From Humulus lupulus (Eukaryota > Streptophyta > Magnoliopsida > Rosales > Cannabaceae): a DNA stretch of 64,000 nucleotides. Position 1 is the first letter of the stretch. Every line of letters starts with the position of its first letter. The stretch is from contig NC_084793.1 in assembly GCF_963169125.1 (NCBI RefSeq), positions 44,263,578 through 44,327,577 on the forward strand, in the 5' to 3' direction. The notes below the pieces were generated by a model, which saw only the letters and a program-made list of their open reading frames with translations, made no database searches and was not told the DNA's origin. The translations under genes and the position numbers were made by a program. Of this stretch, positions 21,762-33,593 are shown piece after piece.

Positions 21762-22800
21762 GATTAAAGAATGGAAGGCATCAGTCTATAGATTTTGAGA
21801 TAAACCTACTTAAGGCCGCCATTCGTCCAGCTAAACTCTGGACATCTTTATGTTTTCAAGGTGAGGGCATGTCTATTAAAGCCTTGATCTTGTTAGGATT
21901 AGCCTCTATACCCCGAGCATTTACTATGAATCCAAGGAACTTACCCGAAGATACTCCGAATGAGAATTTTTGTGGGTTAAGTTTCATGTTGTATTTTCAA
22001 AGTACAACAAAACATTCAGCAAGATCATCTACATGGTTATTTTTATGTTTGGATTTGACCAATATATCATCCACATAAACTTCCATGTTATTCCCTATCT
22101 GCTTAGCAAACATCCTATTTACCAGCCTTTGGTATGTGGCTCCAGCATTTTTGAGCCCGAAAGACATGACGTTGTAGCAGTACAATCTCTTGTCTGTTAC
22201 AAAGCTCGTGTGTTCTTGGTTAGGTGCATGCATGGCAATCTGGTTATATCCAGAATAAGCATCCATGATTTACATGATGCCGTGGCTGCAGTGGCATCTA
22301 CGAGCTGGTCTATTCGAGGCAAGGGGAAGCAGTCCTTGGGGCATGCCTTGTTGAGGTCCGAATAGTCGATGTAGGTTCACCATTTTCCATTGGGTTTCAA
22401 GACCAGCTCAGAATTGGCTATCCAATCGGGATAAAAAGCATCTCGAATAAACCGATTTGCTTTTAATCTCTCGACCTCCTCCTTTAGGGCTTTCTTTCTG
22501 TCGTCGTCCATGAGCCTCCATTTTTGTTGCTTCAAGGGGAAGCTCTTATCAATATTGTGTGCATGGCTTATAACATTCAGACTAATCCCTACCATATCCG
22601 AGTGTGACCAGGAAAATACATCCTGGTTTTCTTTCAAAAAGCAAGTTAATTCATATCTTGAATTTTCAGAAAGATTTTTTCCTACTTTTACCACCCTCGT
22701 GGTATCTTTCTCATCGAGCTCTATTTCTTCAAGCCCCTCCAATGGTTCAAGATCGACCCTCTCTTCAACTCTAGGTTCGATTTCTTATTCTATCTCGAAG
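21762..22800 (-). pseudogene. pol: reverse transcriptase of G (decayed)
   Basis: The RT reads leftwards: EKDTTRVVKVGKNLSENSRY and VISHAHNIDKSFPLKQQKWR at 22377-22742, then after a stop DAYSGYNQIAMHAPN, MSFGLKNAGATYQRLV and MEVYVDDILVKSK at 21997-22266. The catalytic YVDD is kept. A stop near 22376 and frameshifts near 22270-22370 and 21990 break it. The thumb continues to 21762, where the H insertion separates it from its RNase H at 10058. Confidence 0.85.
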
Positions 22801-22817
22801 ACGGATCCGTCCATCTC

Positions 22818-23101
22818 CTAAATGACCACAAGTGTCTGTGCACTTGTTTGGTTTTTCCCTCTCACGGAAATATTGTAGCATTCCCTTCCTGCGAGCTGGT
22901 TTCCCTTCAGCGTCCCGATGCCACTAGACGTCGAGAAGTTGATGGCCAAGTGCCTAACAAATGATACTGCCCCCAACCCAATCAGGGTTGGTTTCCCAAG
23001 CAGTACGGGGTAGGCCGACGGAGCATCCACCACCACGAACTCCATCATCTTGGTTACCGAGACTGGATAATCTCCCAAGGTTACGGGGAGTTCAATGGAT
23101 C
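22818..23101 (-). pseudogene. pol: aspartic protease of G, C-terminal half
   Basis: The frame TGSIELPVTLGDYPVSVTKM, FVVVDAPSAYPVLLGKPTLI and GNQLAGRECYNIS is the flap-to-end part of a Tat protease. It stops at the CCGTA target duplication of element A, and the active-site half is found at 32497-32678. A therefore split the protease. Confidence 0.85.
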
Positions 23102-23106
23102 CCGTA

Positions 23107-25268
23107 TGTAACAACCCAAAATTGCTAATAGGGCTTAGTGCCTTGATTAGCGTGCCAAGAGAGCATAATTGGATATATATGTGCTTAATTGGTTAAATGT
23201 GTGACTACGTGGCATGTATGATTAATATGGTTATTTTAATATATTATATGCATGTTTATGAGGATTAGATATGCATGTGGGCCCTTTATAGCTTGTAAGG
23301 GCATAGTTGTAATTCTGGCCTGTTGAGGGCATAAATGTGATATATGGTTGAGACCACATTATTATGTGGATATATTTGCAGAACATGGCTCGAGGCGATC
23401 CTAGTGAGCAGATTAGTGAAATAGTCACAGCGGGTTTAAAATACCCAGCTCGGGGGAGCCTAGAGGTATTTTTGGGAATTTAGAGGATATTATGGGGATT
23501 TAGTAGATATTGAATAAGTATTTGGTAATTAATTGGACACGACATGATTCGTTGGTTAATAGTAGAAACACTTGAGGAATTGGTAGGAACCGGGAGCGGA
23601 ATAACCATTTTACCCCTAGAGACAATTAGAGGACTAATAGGCTTAAAGAGGCAAAACATTCTTTTGTTGGGTTAGGATATACTCTAGAAACTTAGGAAAT
23701 AAACCAGAATTATCTTCCCTACCCCTACACGTTCTCTCTCTTTCTCTTACTCTCCCTAGAACTTAAATGAAACTTGAAGAATTGAATGAGACTAAGCTAG
23801 GAAATTGAGCTGGGAGTTTGGAGGAAAATAAGCTGGAATTGGCCAGAGTATTGCTGAGAGTCTAAGCTGCAATTGAGGTAAGAAATTTGTATTGAGCATG
23901 TTGAAAATTTTGTTGAACCATGTTAAGATTTGAGTTTGCATGAGGCTTAGTTTTGTTGGTTGGTTTTGGGTTGAATTAGGGTGTTGACTAGGAGTAAGAA
24001 TTGGTTATGAGTTGGGTATAATGTTTAGACCAAAGGGATGGGAATTCTGGGCTTAAATTTTTGTTTGGCTGCTAGTTTGAGATGAAAATTTGGGGTTGGA
24101 CTAGTGGGAAAATGCTGAGAAAAGGTAATTTTTCTAGGTTTAGGGGCTCAGGTCGCGGCCCTATTCTTCAAGCACCGCGACCCGCATGAATTTTTGAGGC
24201 TGGGAGCCTCTGTTCGTTAGGCGCGCTGTGACTCATAGGAAGGCAAGTTGCGGCCTGTGTCCCCCCATAAGTGAGGATTGAGCCTCTGTCCAAGAGGCGG
24301 GCCACGACCCTCAAGGGCAAGTCGCGACCCTAAATGGGGAATTAATGGAAAATGGGGTTTAAGGCTCAGGGTGGCCCGGGGATTCAAACCTAAGCGCTTG
24401 GGACGACTTCTACTACCTGATTTAGTAGAAATCGAGGTCCTGGAGGCTAGCTCTTATTTTCTAAGTATTTATTTGGATTTAGAATTAATGATTCCTATTG
24501 ATGTTGTGCCTAGGTTTATCGCCAAAGCTCAGGACTGAGGATCGTGCTTGAGACCATTCTATATTCTTCGCTCGAGATTCGAGGTAAGAAGACTTCACCC
24601 TTGTGGCTGTGAACGGGATTGTGGTTCCCAATAATTGAATACATGTATTGTGTGATTGTACAATTGATATGACATCTGAGAATGAACGGCCTAAGCATGC
24701 CAACCCTAAGCAGTTGCATAATTGACTTTGATATGTATTTGAGATGAAGTGTTTACCAGTGTTTGGTTTAGTGTTTGAATTCTATTAACTGATTGAATTG
24801 CTTGAGTTAAAATTGATTATATTTAATTTTTACTTCGTGTGCTTGCTGTTATGCTTTTCTTGCTGAGCCTTGACTCACAGGTGCTACGTGGTGAAAGTAA
24901 AGGCAAAGGGAAGCTGGACCAGCCATGAGTTGGACTCTGGGGGCGATGTGTACATTGTCAACTGCTCGTCCGTCACAGTCGAGGGAAAGTACAAGGACAG
25001 AGCCTTAAAATTTGTATTTTGCCATTATAGTGGCTTTTGAATGTATAAAACTTTTGAGAGTTGTAAATTATCAATTATACCTTGTTTTTGGGATCCCATG
25101 TATTAAACATCCGTTTTTAATGAAAATTAACCGTTTATGTTCAAAATCTTTTAACCCTAACTTGATGGTTGACCTTAGGAACACATTTTTATTTAAATGA
25201 CTTGATTAGCAAGTCTTGCACCATTTCAAATACACAGTGTAACGGTCTTGGTTATCAAGGGTGTTACA
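23107..25268 (+). repeat. 5' LTR of A
   Basis: This LTR of 2162 bp starts TGTAACAACCCAAAATTGC and ends ATCAAGGGTGTTACA. It has a GC-rich stretch (24140-24330, with repeated CGCGGCC/CGCGACC words) inside otherwise AT-rich DNA. A diverged solo copy of the family lies at 47581-49942. Confidence 0.9.
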
Positions 25269-25271
25269 ACT

Positions 25272-25283
25272 TGGTATCAGAGC
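25272..25283 (+). other. primer binding site of A (initiator tRNA-Met)
   Basis: TGGTATCAGAGC, three bases after the LTR, is complementary to the 3' end of plant initiator tRNA-Met. Confidence 0.9.
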
Positions 25284-25507
25284 CGTCTAGAATTAAGGGT
25301 TCCTGAAGACTGGGTGGGCATGTACACTCGCCACTAAAGACCAGCTCGACTCAGGGTTTGGTAACTGTATATATGTGATTATATGTCTAAATGTCTAAAT
25401 GAAATATAAATGCTTTATTGCATGATATATATAGGGTGCATAAGACAATGATAGGGTCTGGTCCTTGACTACTGTTGACTATAATGAGGCATGCTTATTA
25501 GCATTTC

Positions 25508-27947
25508 TGTAGCGTCCCAAATTTTCTAATAAGGCTTAGGGCCTTGATTAGCGTGCCTAGAGGGCAATAATTGATTTATTATGTTAATATGTGAATTTGA
25601 TGAGTATGTGATTAGAAATGCATGTTTAGGTGGATTAAATATACATGTGGGCTCCATTTGGCTATTAGGGGCATGTTTGTAATTTCAGCCCGTTGAGGGC
25701 ATAAATGCTATATTTATGAATATTGTGATTGACACCATGGGTGAGTGGTGATATATCTGTGATGCACGATTCGAGACAGTCCTACGGAGCAGTTTAGCTA
25801 GAAAGTCACAATAGGGTCGAATACTCGGCTCGAGAGTAGCCTAGGGGTATTTTGGGTATATAATATGAGTTTGGGATTTATTGAGTAATGGGTAGTAATT
25901 TAGTAATGATTTGTATATGTCAGAATTAATGGGGATTTGTAGGAGTACTCGAGGACTTAGCGGGATATGACTTATGACGAAATTTCCCTTTGTGGCACTT
26001 GAGGATTAGATATACTTAAGGGGCAATTTAGACCTTTTGGCAAGTGGATATACACGCTGGAACTCTAGAAAGACTTAGATAAAACTGAAGGAAAGGAAGG
26101 AAAAGAATAAAAAAGAACTCTCAGCTCTCTCTCATTCGGCTCACTCACTCTCTCTCTCTCTCTCTCCATGGTGCTTGGTGTTGAAGGACTTTAGGCCAGA
26201 AATTCAAGGGTTCAAGGCTGGAATTTGGGAGGCTAGCAACTTGGAATTTTGGGAATTAGTTCAGAGGCTTAGTTAAGTTCAAGGGTAAGCTTTTAACTCA
26301 ATTTCCCTGTTGAATTCAACTATGAAGTGATGTGGTTGTGAGCTGAATTTGGGTTCTACTTTGTTGGTTTTGGGATGAAGTTTTGTGATGCTTAAGCATA
26401 GGAATATGAGAATTTAAGCTTGGAGTGGCATTGGAAGCATCTCAGGGTCGAATTCCTACTTGAGTTAAATATACCTTTGAATTCTGAAATGAGTTTCTGG
26501 TGTGGTTTAAGTTTTTGTGAAATTTTAAACTACTAGGTGATTTGGAGCTAGGATGTGTGTTTGAGTTTGATTCTAGTGTTTATGTGTTGTTATGTTGTTA
26601 TTTAGAGTTTTGGGTCGAATTGGAACTTGGGTATACTTGGGGAATGATTTGGGTAAGTTTTGGCTCGTGGGTTCGCGTATGAGCGCCATGACCCTATTCT
26701 TTTGAGCCGTGGCGTTGGGATGATTCAGGACAGGGAGCCCCTGCTGGGCACCGCGGCGCCTGTAGGGCTGTGCTGTGGCGCTAGGCCATTTTCAAGGCCT
26801 TGAATTTTGTGATTTTAGGGCTTTGGCCCAGAGGGCTCGAGGGACGCTTTCACCACCTCGTGTGGGGAAATGGGAGGTCTCGAGAGCATGGGATTGGTTC
26901 TGGGGTACGATTATGAGTCGGTTAGTAACGAGAACGTTACCTGTGTGTTGTGACTACGTTTTCAGTGAGGCTTGGGTTAGAGGGCTGTGCTCGAGATTGC
27001 GGTGCTTAAGAAGCTCGGGACACAGGTAAGAAAACTGTTGTACCCATAGAGCACGACATGGCCCTATAGTTTGTATTCCAGGGCATGGCCCTATGTGATT
27101 GAATTGCAGGGCATAGCCCTATTGTTTATGTTTTGTATTTGTTTAAGTATTTGTTGATATTTAGTTATGTAATTCATAAATGTGAATGAACGGTGAAGGT
27201 CAGGAACAACGAAGGCCGAGAATGGCAAGAAGCCGAGTACGGCAAGGGGCCGGGAATAGTGTTAAGCATGTGGTGTGCAAAGCCGTGTACGGTAAGGGCC
27301 GAGAGTGGCGCTAGCATGCAGAGTGCAAAGCCGAGTATGGAAAGGGGCCGTGAGCAGCGTTGAGCACGTGGAGTGCAAGCCGTTAGGGTGAGACCCTTCT
27401 CGGATGCTGAAGTCATCTTCATGGTGAAGAGTGCAAAGCCAGTGCCTGGGACGGCATGGCCGCTATGAGTTTACCCTGTTGGCTGTTTTGAATTATATGA
27501 TAATTGATAGATATGCATATGTCGATTGTTTGTGTTGAGTTTTCTTGCTGGGCTTCAGCTCACGGGTGCTCTATGGTGCAGGTAAGGGCAAAGGAAATGT
27601 CAACCAACCATGAGTACGGAGAGCGTGAAGCGACGTGTACATGTTCGGCCTACCTATCTGCCACGGACAAGGGTACTTTTGGAAAATTTTATGTATTAAC
27701 CTGAATTTTGTCGCCTAGTCAACCCTAAATGTATTTTGAGTTGTAAACATTTTCGAAATAGGATTTTGGGATCCCAACTGTAAAGCTTTCTGAGATTTTC
27801 AATGAGTATCCAAATGTTTTATATTTAATGACTGGTAACATGTTTTATCTCAATTTAGATACCCTTTTAGCCTAAAACCTCGATTAGCGAGTAATTAGCA
27901 CGTTTTCAACTCACTTAGTAACGACTCTAAAGAAGTAGGGCGTTACA
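25508..27947 (+). repeat. 5' LTR of chromovirus-like element B
   Basis: The LTR starts TGTAGCGTCCCAAATTTTC and ends GTAGGGCGTTACA, 2440 bp. It is inserted in the leader of A and followed by a Met-type primer site at 27951 (TGGTATCAGAGT). It is related to, but distinct from, the LTRs of A, C and E, sharing the TAATAAGGCTTAGGGCCTTGATTAG block near the start. No matching 3' LTR of B remains, so no target duplication can be checked. Confidence 0.85.
27231..27377 (+). repeat. three ~49-bp tandem repeats in LTR B
   Basis: The units begin at 27231, 27281 and 27329. Each runs from AGCCG(A/T)GTA(C/T)GG through an AAGGGCCG-like segment to GTGCAA. They are short VNTR-like repeats within the LTR. Confidence 0.75.
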
Positions 27948-28284
27948 ACTTGGTATCAGAGTGAGCCAAGGTTTATGGTTCCTAGAGATTGACCGAACAT
28001 GTACGCTCGCTGCCAGTGACAAGCTCGACTCAGGGTTGGTTGGTAATGATTGAATTATATGCTTGATTGCGCATTAAATGCCCTGTTTGCCTGATTATTT
28101 TATATAGAGCATGATGAATGTGTTAACACATGCATGATGTCAGGGCATGGCCCCTTGATTGTTGTATGCTGCCCGTGTTATGTGAAATTGCAGGTTGTGA
28201 TTAGTTGATGTGAGTTGGGAGGTGGTTTTTGGATGTTGTTATCATGCTTGATAAGCCGTCATTGATTGCAGGCATATTGTGATT

Positions 28285-29655
28285 ATGCCTCGGCGATCAA
28301 TCAGACTTCGCGGCAATAGGACCGAGGATGACAACTAGGGTCAGGACCCTCCACCTGCCCCATAGAATTGGTAATAGTTATTTCCTGAGATGGAAGCCAG
28401 ACTTCACCGAACAGAAGAAGAGCTTCAACAGTTGTGGCAACATGCCCCTCCTCAAGACATTGGGTTGCAGGTTCCACATGTTGTGGCTCCAGTGCCAGTT
28501 CAGCCTGTTATGGAGAATAGGTGGGAACCTTTGTATGAAAGGTTCAGGGAGCAGCATCCTCCCACCGTTGAGGGTGGACCAGACCCACTACGGGCAAAGC
28601 AGTGGATGAACATGATTTCTTCCATCCTGGATTTCATGAGGGTGGAAGGGAATAAGAGGGTAGCTTGTGCTAGCTACATGTTTAGAGAGAATGCCCACAT
28701 CTGGTGGGATGTGGTGACTCAGAGAAGGAGCGTTGCAGCTATGACCTGGGAAGAGTTCAGAAACATTTTCAATGAGAATTATTACAGCGTTACAGTCTGA
28801 GCTGCAAAGGTTGATGAGTTTACCAACCTGACTCAAAACCAGATGACAGTTACTGAGTATGCCTTGAGATTTGACTGGTTGGCGAAGTTCGCACCAGATT
28901 TGGTGCCGACTGATATGGCACAAAGGGATCGGTTTATGCGAGGATTGAATGTTATGATCACCCGTGATGTTAAGATAACCTTGGATTCAGGGACTACTAC
29001 GTATGCTCAAGTAGTGGACAAGGCCCTTACAGCTAAGGGGGCCCTGGATCAAATATGGAGAGAGGGCGTTGCTAGGCGCGATGCTCGGAGGACAGTGCCT
29101 CCTTTCAAAGGATCTAGTTGGGGTAGTGGCCCTCAGGAGTAGAAGAGAAAGGCCCTAGACTCTTTCATTCCTCTTAGCTCGGATAGGAGGGCACGGGGTG
29201 CTTTCAGTGGTCGTCAGGGCGGGGGTGACAACTGGAGGAGTTTCCCAGTGTGTCCTCGGTGCAGAAAAAGACATCAGGGAGAGTGCAGGATCAGGGCCTG
29301 CTTTATTTGTGGAAGTATCAACCATTTGAAGAAGGATTGCCCACAAGCCAGGAAAGAGGAGCTGACGCAGAGTGACAGTCTCGCTTCGCCCAGAGTATTC
29401 ACCTTGACCCAGAGTGAGGCTGAGGCTAACCCCTCGGTTGTGACAGGTCAGATTTCTAGTGTTGGTTCTTCTTTTACTGCATTGATTGATTCAGGGGCTA
29501 CTCATTCATTTGTGTCTGCTAGAGTGATAGATCAGCTGTGTAGACCTAGTGATTCGTATGCTAGGGGATTTCACACTTTGCTGTCGACTGGGGAACTGGT
29601 AGTCTCTAGGAGATGGGTTAGAACATTGTCACCAGAGATAGACAGGATAGAGTTG
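28285..29655 (+). pseudogene. gag: gag and start of protease of B (broken, 3'-truncated)
   Basis: ATG 28285 opens MPRRSIRLRGNRTEDD, typical of this gypsy group. A stop follows after DDN, with more nearby (28335-28380). The capsid domain (AKQWMNMISSILDFMRVEGN, SYMFRENAHIWWDVVTQRRS, TWEEFRNIFNENYY) is interrupted by TGA at 28798 and continues as MTVTEYALRFDWLAKFAPDL. TAG lies at 29140. The zinc knuckle CFICGSINHLKKDC (CX2CX4HX4C) is at about 29299. The protease begins with ALIDSGATHSFVSAR at 29480, with an intact DSG. Homology ends near SPEIDRIEL at 29655, where the AT-rich block begins. Confidence 0.88.
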
Positions 29656-32103
29656 TTGTATGTATTTTTCTTTGTGTTTATGTGTTTTTCTTTATGTTTA
29701 TGCATGTTTTTCATTTGTTGTAAAATTTAAAAAAAATTGGGTGATATTTTTTTTTATATAGTTCTCTTAAAAATATGAATAGTTCTTAAGCTTTGTTTTT
29801 AATTATTAAGTCAAGTTCTCTAAGTTTTTATATATATATATATATCATAATAGAATACTTATATTTCTTATAAGTTTATGTGAAAAATAATATTGCTTAA
29901 ATCTTCTTAGAAATCAAGATTGATTATTTGATAAGTTTAATCTTTATTCATAATTTTTTTGAGAATTATTATCTTTGAGCAATTATTGAGGAAATACTCA
30001 AGATATCACCAATAAATTTTTTTTTTTGTGTTTTTTAATTTTTCTTTTGCTTGAGGACTAGCAAAATATTAAGTTTGGGGTGTGATAACTCTACAAAAAT
30101 AGAGTTATTTTACCATCTTTTATATGCTAATTGTTGCTTAGTTCTTGAGTTTTTAATTGATTTATTAAGTTTTTAAGTAATTTTGAATTTATGAGGTTTA
30201 TTTTGATTTTATAGATTTGTGTGTGTTTTTATAGTTATTTTATTATATTATGTTGTAGTTTAATTATTTGAAATTAGTGTTATTAGATTAAAAGTTAAAA
30301 TGTTGTTTTATTGAACTTAAATGTCAAAGTAAATTAAGTTTTAATAAATATTTTCATGAGATTTATGTTGTATATTTTATTAATGAAAATATTAGTTTTA
30401 ATTTAATTTATGATAATTATGTAGAAATTTTGTGGCAATTTGATGTTTGAAAATTCAGAAAAAAGAATGAAAAGAAAAGTGGTAGGTTTAAAAAGAAATA
30501 AAAGAAAAAAAGAGAAAAAAGAGGCTAAGTTTCCCAGCCGTGCTCCTAGGCTGCCTGCCCCTTCACTAGCTAGGCCCACGCCTCTACCCAGCTACCTGGG
30601 CCTTCCTCCAGCCTCTACCCCACTCGGCCCAGTGCCTCAGCCGAAGCCACCCCAACTTCCTCTCAGCCATCTTCCCCCTTAAACCCCACGGCCCACAAGC
30701 CCAGCTGAGTCCTCTTGCCTCCACTCACCCAGGCCCGTGCATCCCAATCCAGGCCCACATGAGCCTAGCAGGTCCTAGGCCTGCCACTCAGCTGCCACCA
30801 GCCTCCGTGCCACTTTTTCTTGAGCCCAACATCCCTTTGTCCCCTTGTCCCCTTATGTCAAAAAATACCACATTTTTACCCAAACTTTTCTACAAATTTT
30901 ACCCCAAAATCATCTAAGATGTACCCATATATACCATATTATTCTTCATTTTAAATTTAATTTAATCAATTTAATTAATTTAAATTTATTATTTAAACAC
31001 TTTATTTTGGCTATAAATAAGGGATGTGAAGACCATTTTTAGAGGGAGGTGACACTACAAAATTTCTACACTTTCAAGACCATTCCATTCTCTTCATCCT
31101 TTTCTTCTTTTTGGTCATTTTTTCTATGAGTTTATATGGGAAAAATTTGGGGGTTCCTCCTCCAAATTTTCTTATTTATGTTTGTAATTTCTATTCTAGT
31201 TATGAGTTTCTAATATTTTTAAGATTATTAAGGTGATGATGAAACAATATGTAATTAGATAGTATTTATGTTGTGTGCTGATTTCCCATTTTGTGCAATA
31301 AAATTTATGGATTTTCTTCTTCAAATATTTTCTTTCATCTTAAATATCTTGTATTTTTTATTGTTAGAACATATTTACACTTTGTTCTTCATTAGTGCAA
31401 AATCATAATATTCTTTGATTAAGATGTGCCATTAAATTGTGCACATCAATTACTTAGAACAAAAATATTATGTTTTGCCTTATAAATAATATTCATTGAT
31501 TTATTTGTTATTTCATTAGATTGATTTACATTAAATACTTTGAAATTATAATTTTAAAAGTGAAGATAAATCCTACAATTCTATAATAATTTGTGCTTAA
31601 ATAGAATATCTAATTTGAATAAGTGATAGTTGATTAATTTCTACTATTAATGAAATTTGGGAATCAATGTACTTATAAATGTTATTGAACTTATATTTTG
31701 TGGATTCTAATACCTTAATAATCTTCTTTCACCATCTTGATTTCTACTATTAATTTATTTTTATTTATTGTCTTAAATTTATTTATTATTGTCTCTTATT
31801 TGATTTTCTTGTCACAAATTCTCATCAATCTTTGGAGCTAGGTTAGAATTTATTAATTTTGGTTTAAAATAGTTTTCTTTTTTTATTTTAGACAACTCCT
31901 TTGAGTTCGATCTCGTGCTTACGCAAACACTATACTTCATATATGAATCGTGCGCTTGCGAGTTATAAATTTTTAAAACATAACTGTTTTGGGTCCATCA
32001 AGTTAAAATAACTAGTAAAAGAATTCAATAACCTTGACAAAAATTTCGTTTATTTTCTTGCAACTCCCCGGCAACGGCGCCAAAAACTATGAAGTATAGT
32101 GTT
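29656..32103. repeat. AT-rich LTR-like block of unclear type
   Basis: This 2.4-kb block has no supported protein. On the plus strand it shows AAGTTTGGGG (30071-30080), a polypurine-like tract, then an LTR-like start TGTGATAACTC. TATAAATA is at 31012-31019 and an AATAAA at 31297-31302, which resembles a 3' internal end plus an LTR. At its right end, however, are 18 bases equal to the 3' end of plant tRNA-Asp (32065-32082), which would be a primer site only on the minus strand. A Pro-rich open frame at 30440-30682 is probably noncoding. Its left neighbour is the protease of B and its right neighbour the LTR of A, so its insertion involved a deletion. Confidence 0.5.
32065..32082 (-). other. tRNA-Asp-type primer binding site (minus) in the AT-rich block
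   Basis: The plus strand reads TCCCCGGCAACGGCGCCA, the 3' end of plant tRNA-Asp(GUC) including CCA. The minus strand is therefore a primer site of the type used by several plant gypsy elements. It lies between arms of an exact 16-bp inverted repeat (AACACTATACTTCATA at 31926-31941 and its complement at 32088-32103). Confidence 0.7.
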
Positions 32104-32496
32104 CGGGTGCTACGTGGTGTAGGTAAAGGCAAAGGGAAGCTAGACCAGCCATGAGTTGGAGAGCTCTGGGGGCGAGGTGTACATTGTCAACTGCTCGTCA
32201 GTCACGATCAAGGGAAAGTACAGGGTCAGAGCCTTAAAATTTGTATTTTGCCATTAGAGTGGCTTTTGGATGTATAAAACTTTTGAGAGTTGTAAATTAT
32301 CAATTATACCATGTTTTTGGGATCCCATGTATTAAACGTCCATTTTTAATGAAAATTAACCATTTATGTTCAAACCTTTTAACCCTAACCTGATGGTTGA
32401 CCTTAGGAACACATTTTTATTTAAATGACTTGATTAGCAAGTCTTGCACCATTTCAAATACATAGTGTAACAATTTTGGTTATCCAGGGCGTTACA
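32104..32496 (+). repeat. 3' LTR of A, last 393 bp
   Basis: This sequence aligns with 24890-25268 (GGTGCTACGTGGTG to GTTATC.AGGG.GTTACA) with few differences. It is followed by CCGTA, the right copy of the target duplication of A. The first ~1.8 kb of this LTR are missing. Confidence 0.9.
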
Positions 32497-32678
32497 CCGT
32501 ACAAGCAATCCCTCTCCTAAAAATTCGTACAATGTGGTTGCACAGGCTTTCAAATCTTGAAGTGCGAGTCCCATATAATCTAGAGTGGCTTTGTAAAGGA
32601 TATTAACAGAGCTCCCGTTATCAATCAGAACCATGCATACCCTCTTGTTCGCGAGCTGAAGTGTGATGACTAGGGAGT
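32497..32678 (-). pseudogene. pol: aspartic protease of G, active-site half
   Basis: The minus strand reads DSLVITLQLANKRVCMVLID, then NGSSVNILYKATLDYMGL and YEFLGEGLL. The active site is DNG instead of DTG or DSG. The frame continues at 23101 after removal of element A. Upstream (towards gag) it ends abruptly at about 32678, where an LTR of G begins in the opposite orientation. No gag of G is present. Confidence 0.85.
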
Positions 32679-33432
32679 CGAAACCGTCATAAATGAGCCT
32701 CGAAATGTAGGCTTGTAAAGTGTAAGCTCGAAAAATGTTGAGGAAGGATTTAACACTTGTATGAATTAACATGTTTCCTAATTTGTTCCAATCGGTGACC
32801 GAGCACCAATTAAGAAGGTTCAAGCTTAGGCATCAAGCTTGAAAGGATGGATCTTATCTGAAGTTTGAGTGTAATTCGAACCTTCGTTGCAAGCTCAAAA
32901 ATGTTGATTATTGAGGGCTAAGCTCGATGAAATTGCTGGATAAGGATGAGGCTAACCAGAATGACAAGCTCATGATGATAGTCGATCTCGAAAGTGTGTA
33001 AACTGTATGTTCGAGGTCGATATCCAGTTTGAACGCGGTTGTTGTTAGAGAATCCTTATTCCATGGGGATTTGTTGTAATCTGATAATAAATATCGATTA
33101 TCATGGGATATTACATGATTAATATATTTAATTATATGTATTTCAAATTCGAAATTGTAACTTCCCGAAATAAAAGGTAATATATTTTGTTAACTAGTCT
33201 ATAAATAGACTGGAGAATTTCATTTGTGGATGCTCACAATTTGGGATTGAGAATACTCTGCTAAATTGCTTTGAAAAAGCTTTAAGAGAATTCCACCACT
33301 CAATAATATTGACTCGTGGAGTAGGCAGATTTTAACTGCTGAACCACGTAAAATCCCAATTGTTCTAATTTATTTTCTTAATTTTGTGTTTAGTGCTCTT
33401 CAAATTTAAGTTGATGAAAAACGTCGTCAACA
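32679..33432 (+). repeat. second LTR copy of G, inverted relative to the rest of G
   Basis: The plus strand here is homologous to the minus strand of 2188-2953. It lacks about the first 15 bases (starting near TCGAAACCGTCATAAATG) and ends ACGTCGTCAACA at 33432. The body of G between the two LTR copies is on the minus strand, so a normal 5' LTR should also be on the minus strand. This copy is therefore the product of an inversion or aberrant joining. Confidence 0.85.
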
Positions 33433-33593
33433 AAAGGCAACAAGCAAGCAACACATAGAAAATGAGGAAGCATACATGAGCAAGTATGGATAAACATTAT
33501 TTTATTAATATAGGGCCTTGAAATGGCAAGAGAGTACACAGCTTGAGCCCCTATCTGCTAGTGGTCATGGTGCTTCACTAAGTCACCAGGTCA
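33433..33593 (-). repeat. start of the 3' LTR of chromovirus F (truncated)
   Basis: The minus strand shows a polypurine tract TTGGGGGGAGG at 33594-33604, followed by an LTR-like start TGACCTGGTGACTTAG. Only about 160 bp remain before the junction with LTR G. The assignment rests on this tract and on the position after the F pol end; no second LTR of F is in the window. Confidence 0.45.

Larger units (their letters stand above)
23107..32496 (+). mobile_element. chromovirus-like gypsy element A, interrupted and internally deleted
   Basis: The outer ends are TGTAACAACCC (23107) and GGGCGTTACA (32496), with an exact 5-bp duplication CCGTA at 23102-23106 and 32497-32501. A complete 5' LTR (23107-25268), an initiator-Met primer site and 225 bp of leader are present. 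At the right end only the last 393 bp of the 3' LTR remain (32104-32496). In between lie the 5' part of element B and an AT-rich block, so most of the body of A was lost in rearrangement. Confidence 0.85.

Noticed and set aside
27231..27377. CRISPR-like or satellite array
   Set aside because: There are only three diverged tandem units without spacers, inside an LTR of a plant element.
30440..30682. Pro-rich 80-residue open frame as a small gene
   Set aside because: It is low-complexity translation of a C-rich patch in the LTR-like block, with no homologue recognised and no clear start context.
32065..32082. tRNA-Asp gene
   Set aside because: Only the last 18 bases including CCA are present. 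Nuclear tRNA genes do not encode CCA, and no cloverleaf precedes it. It is a primer-site relic.
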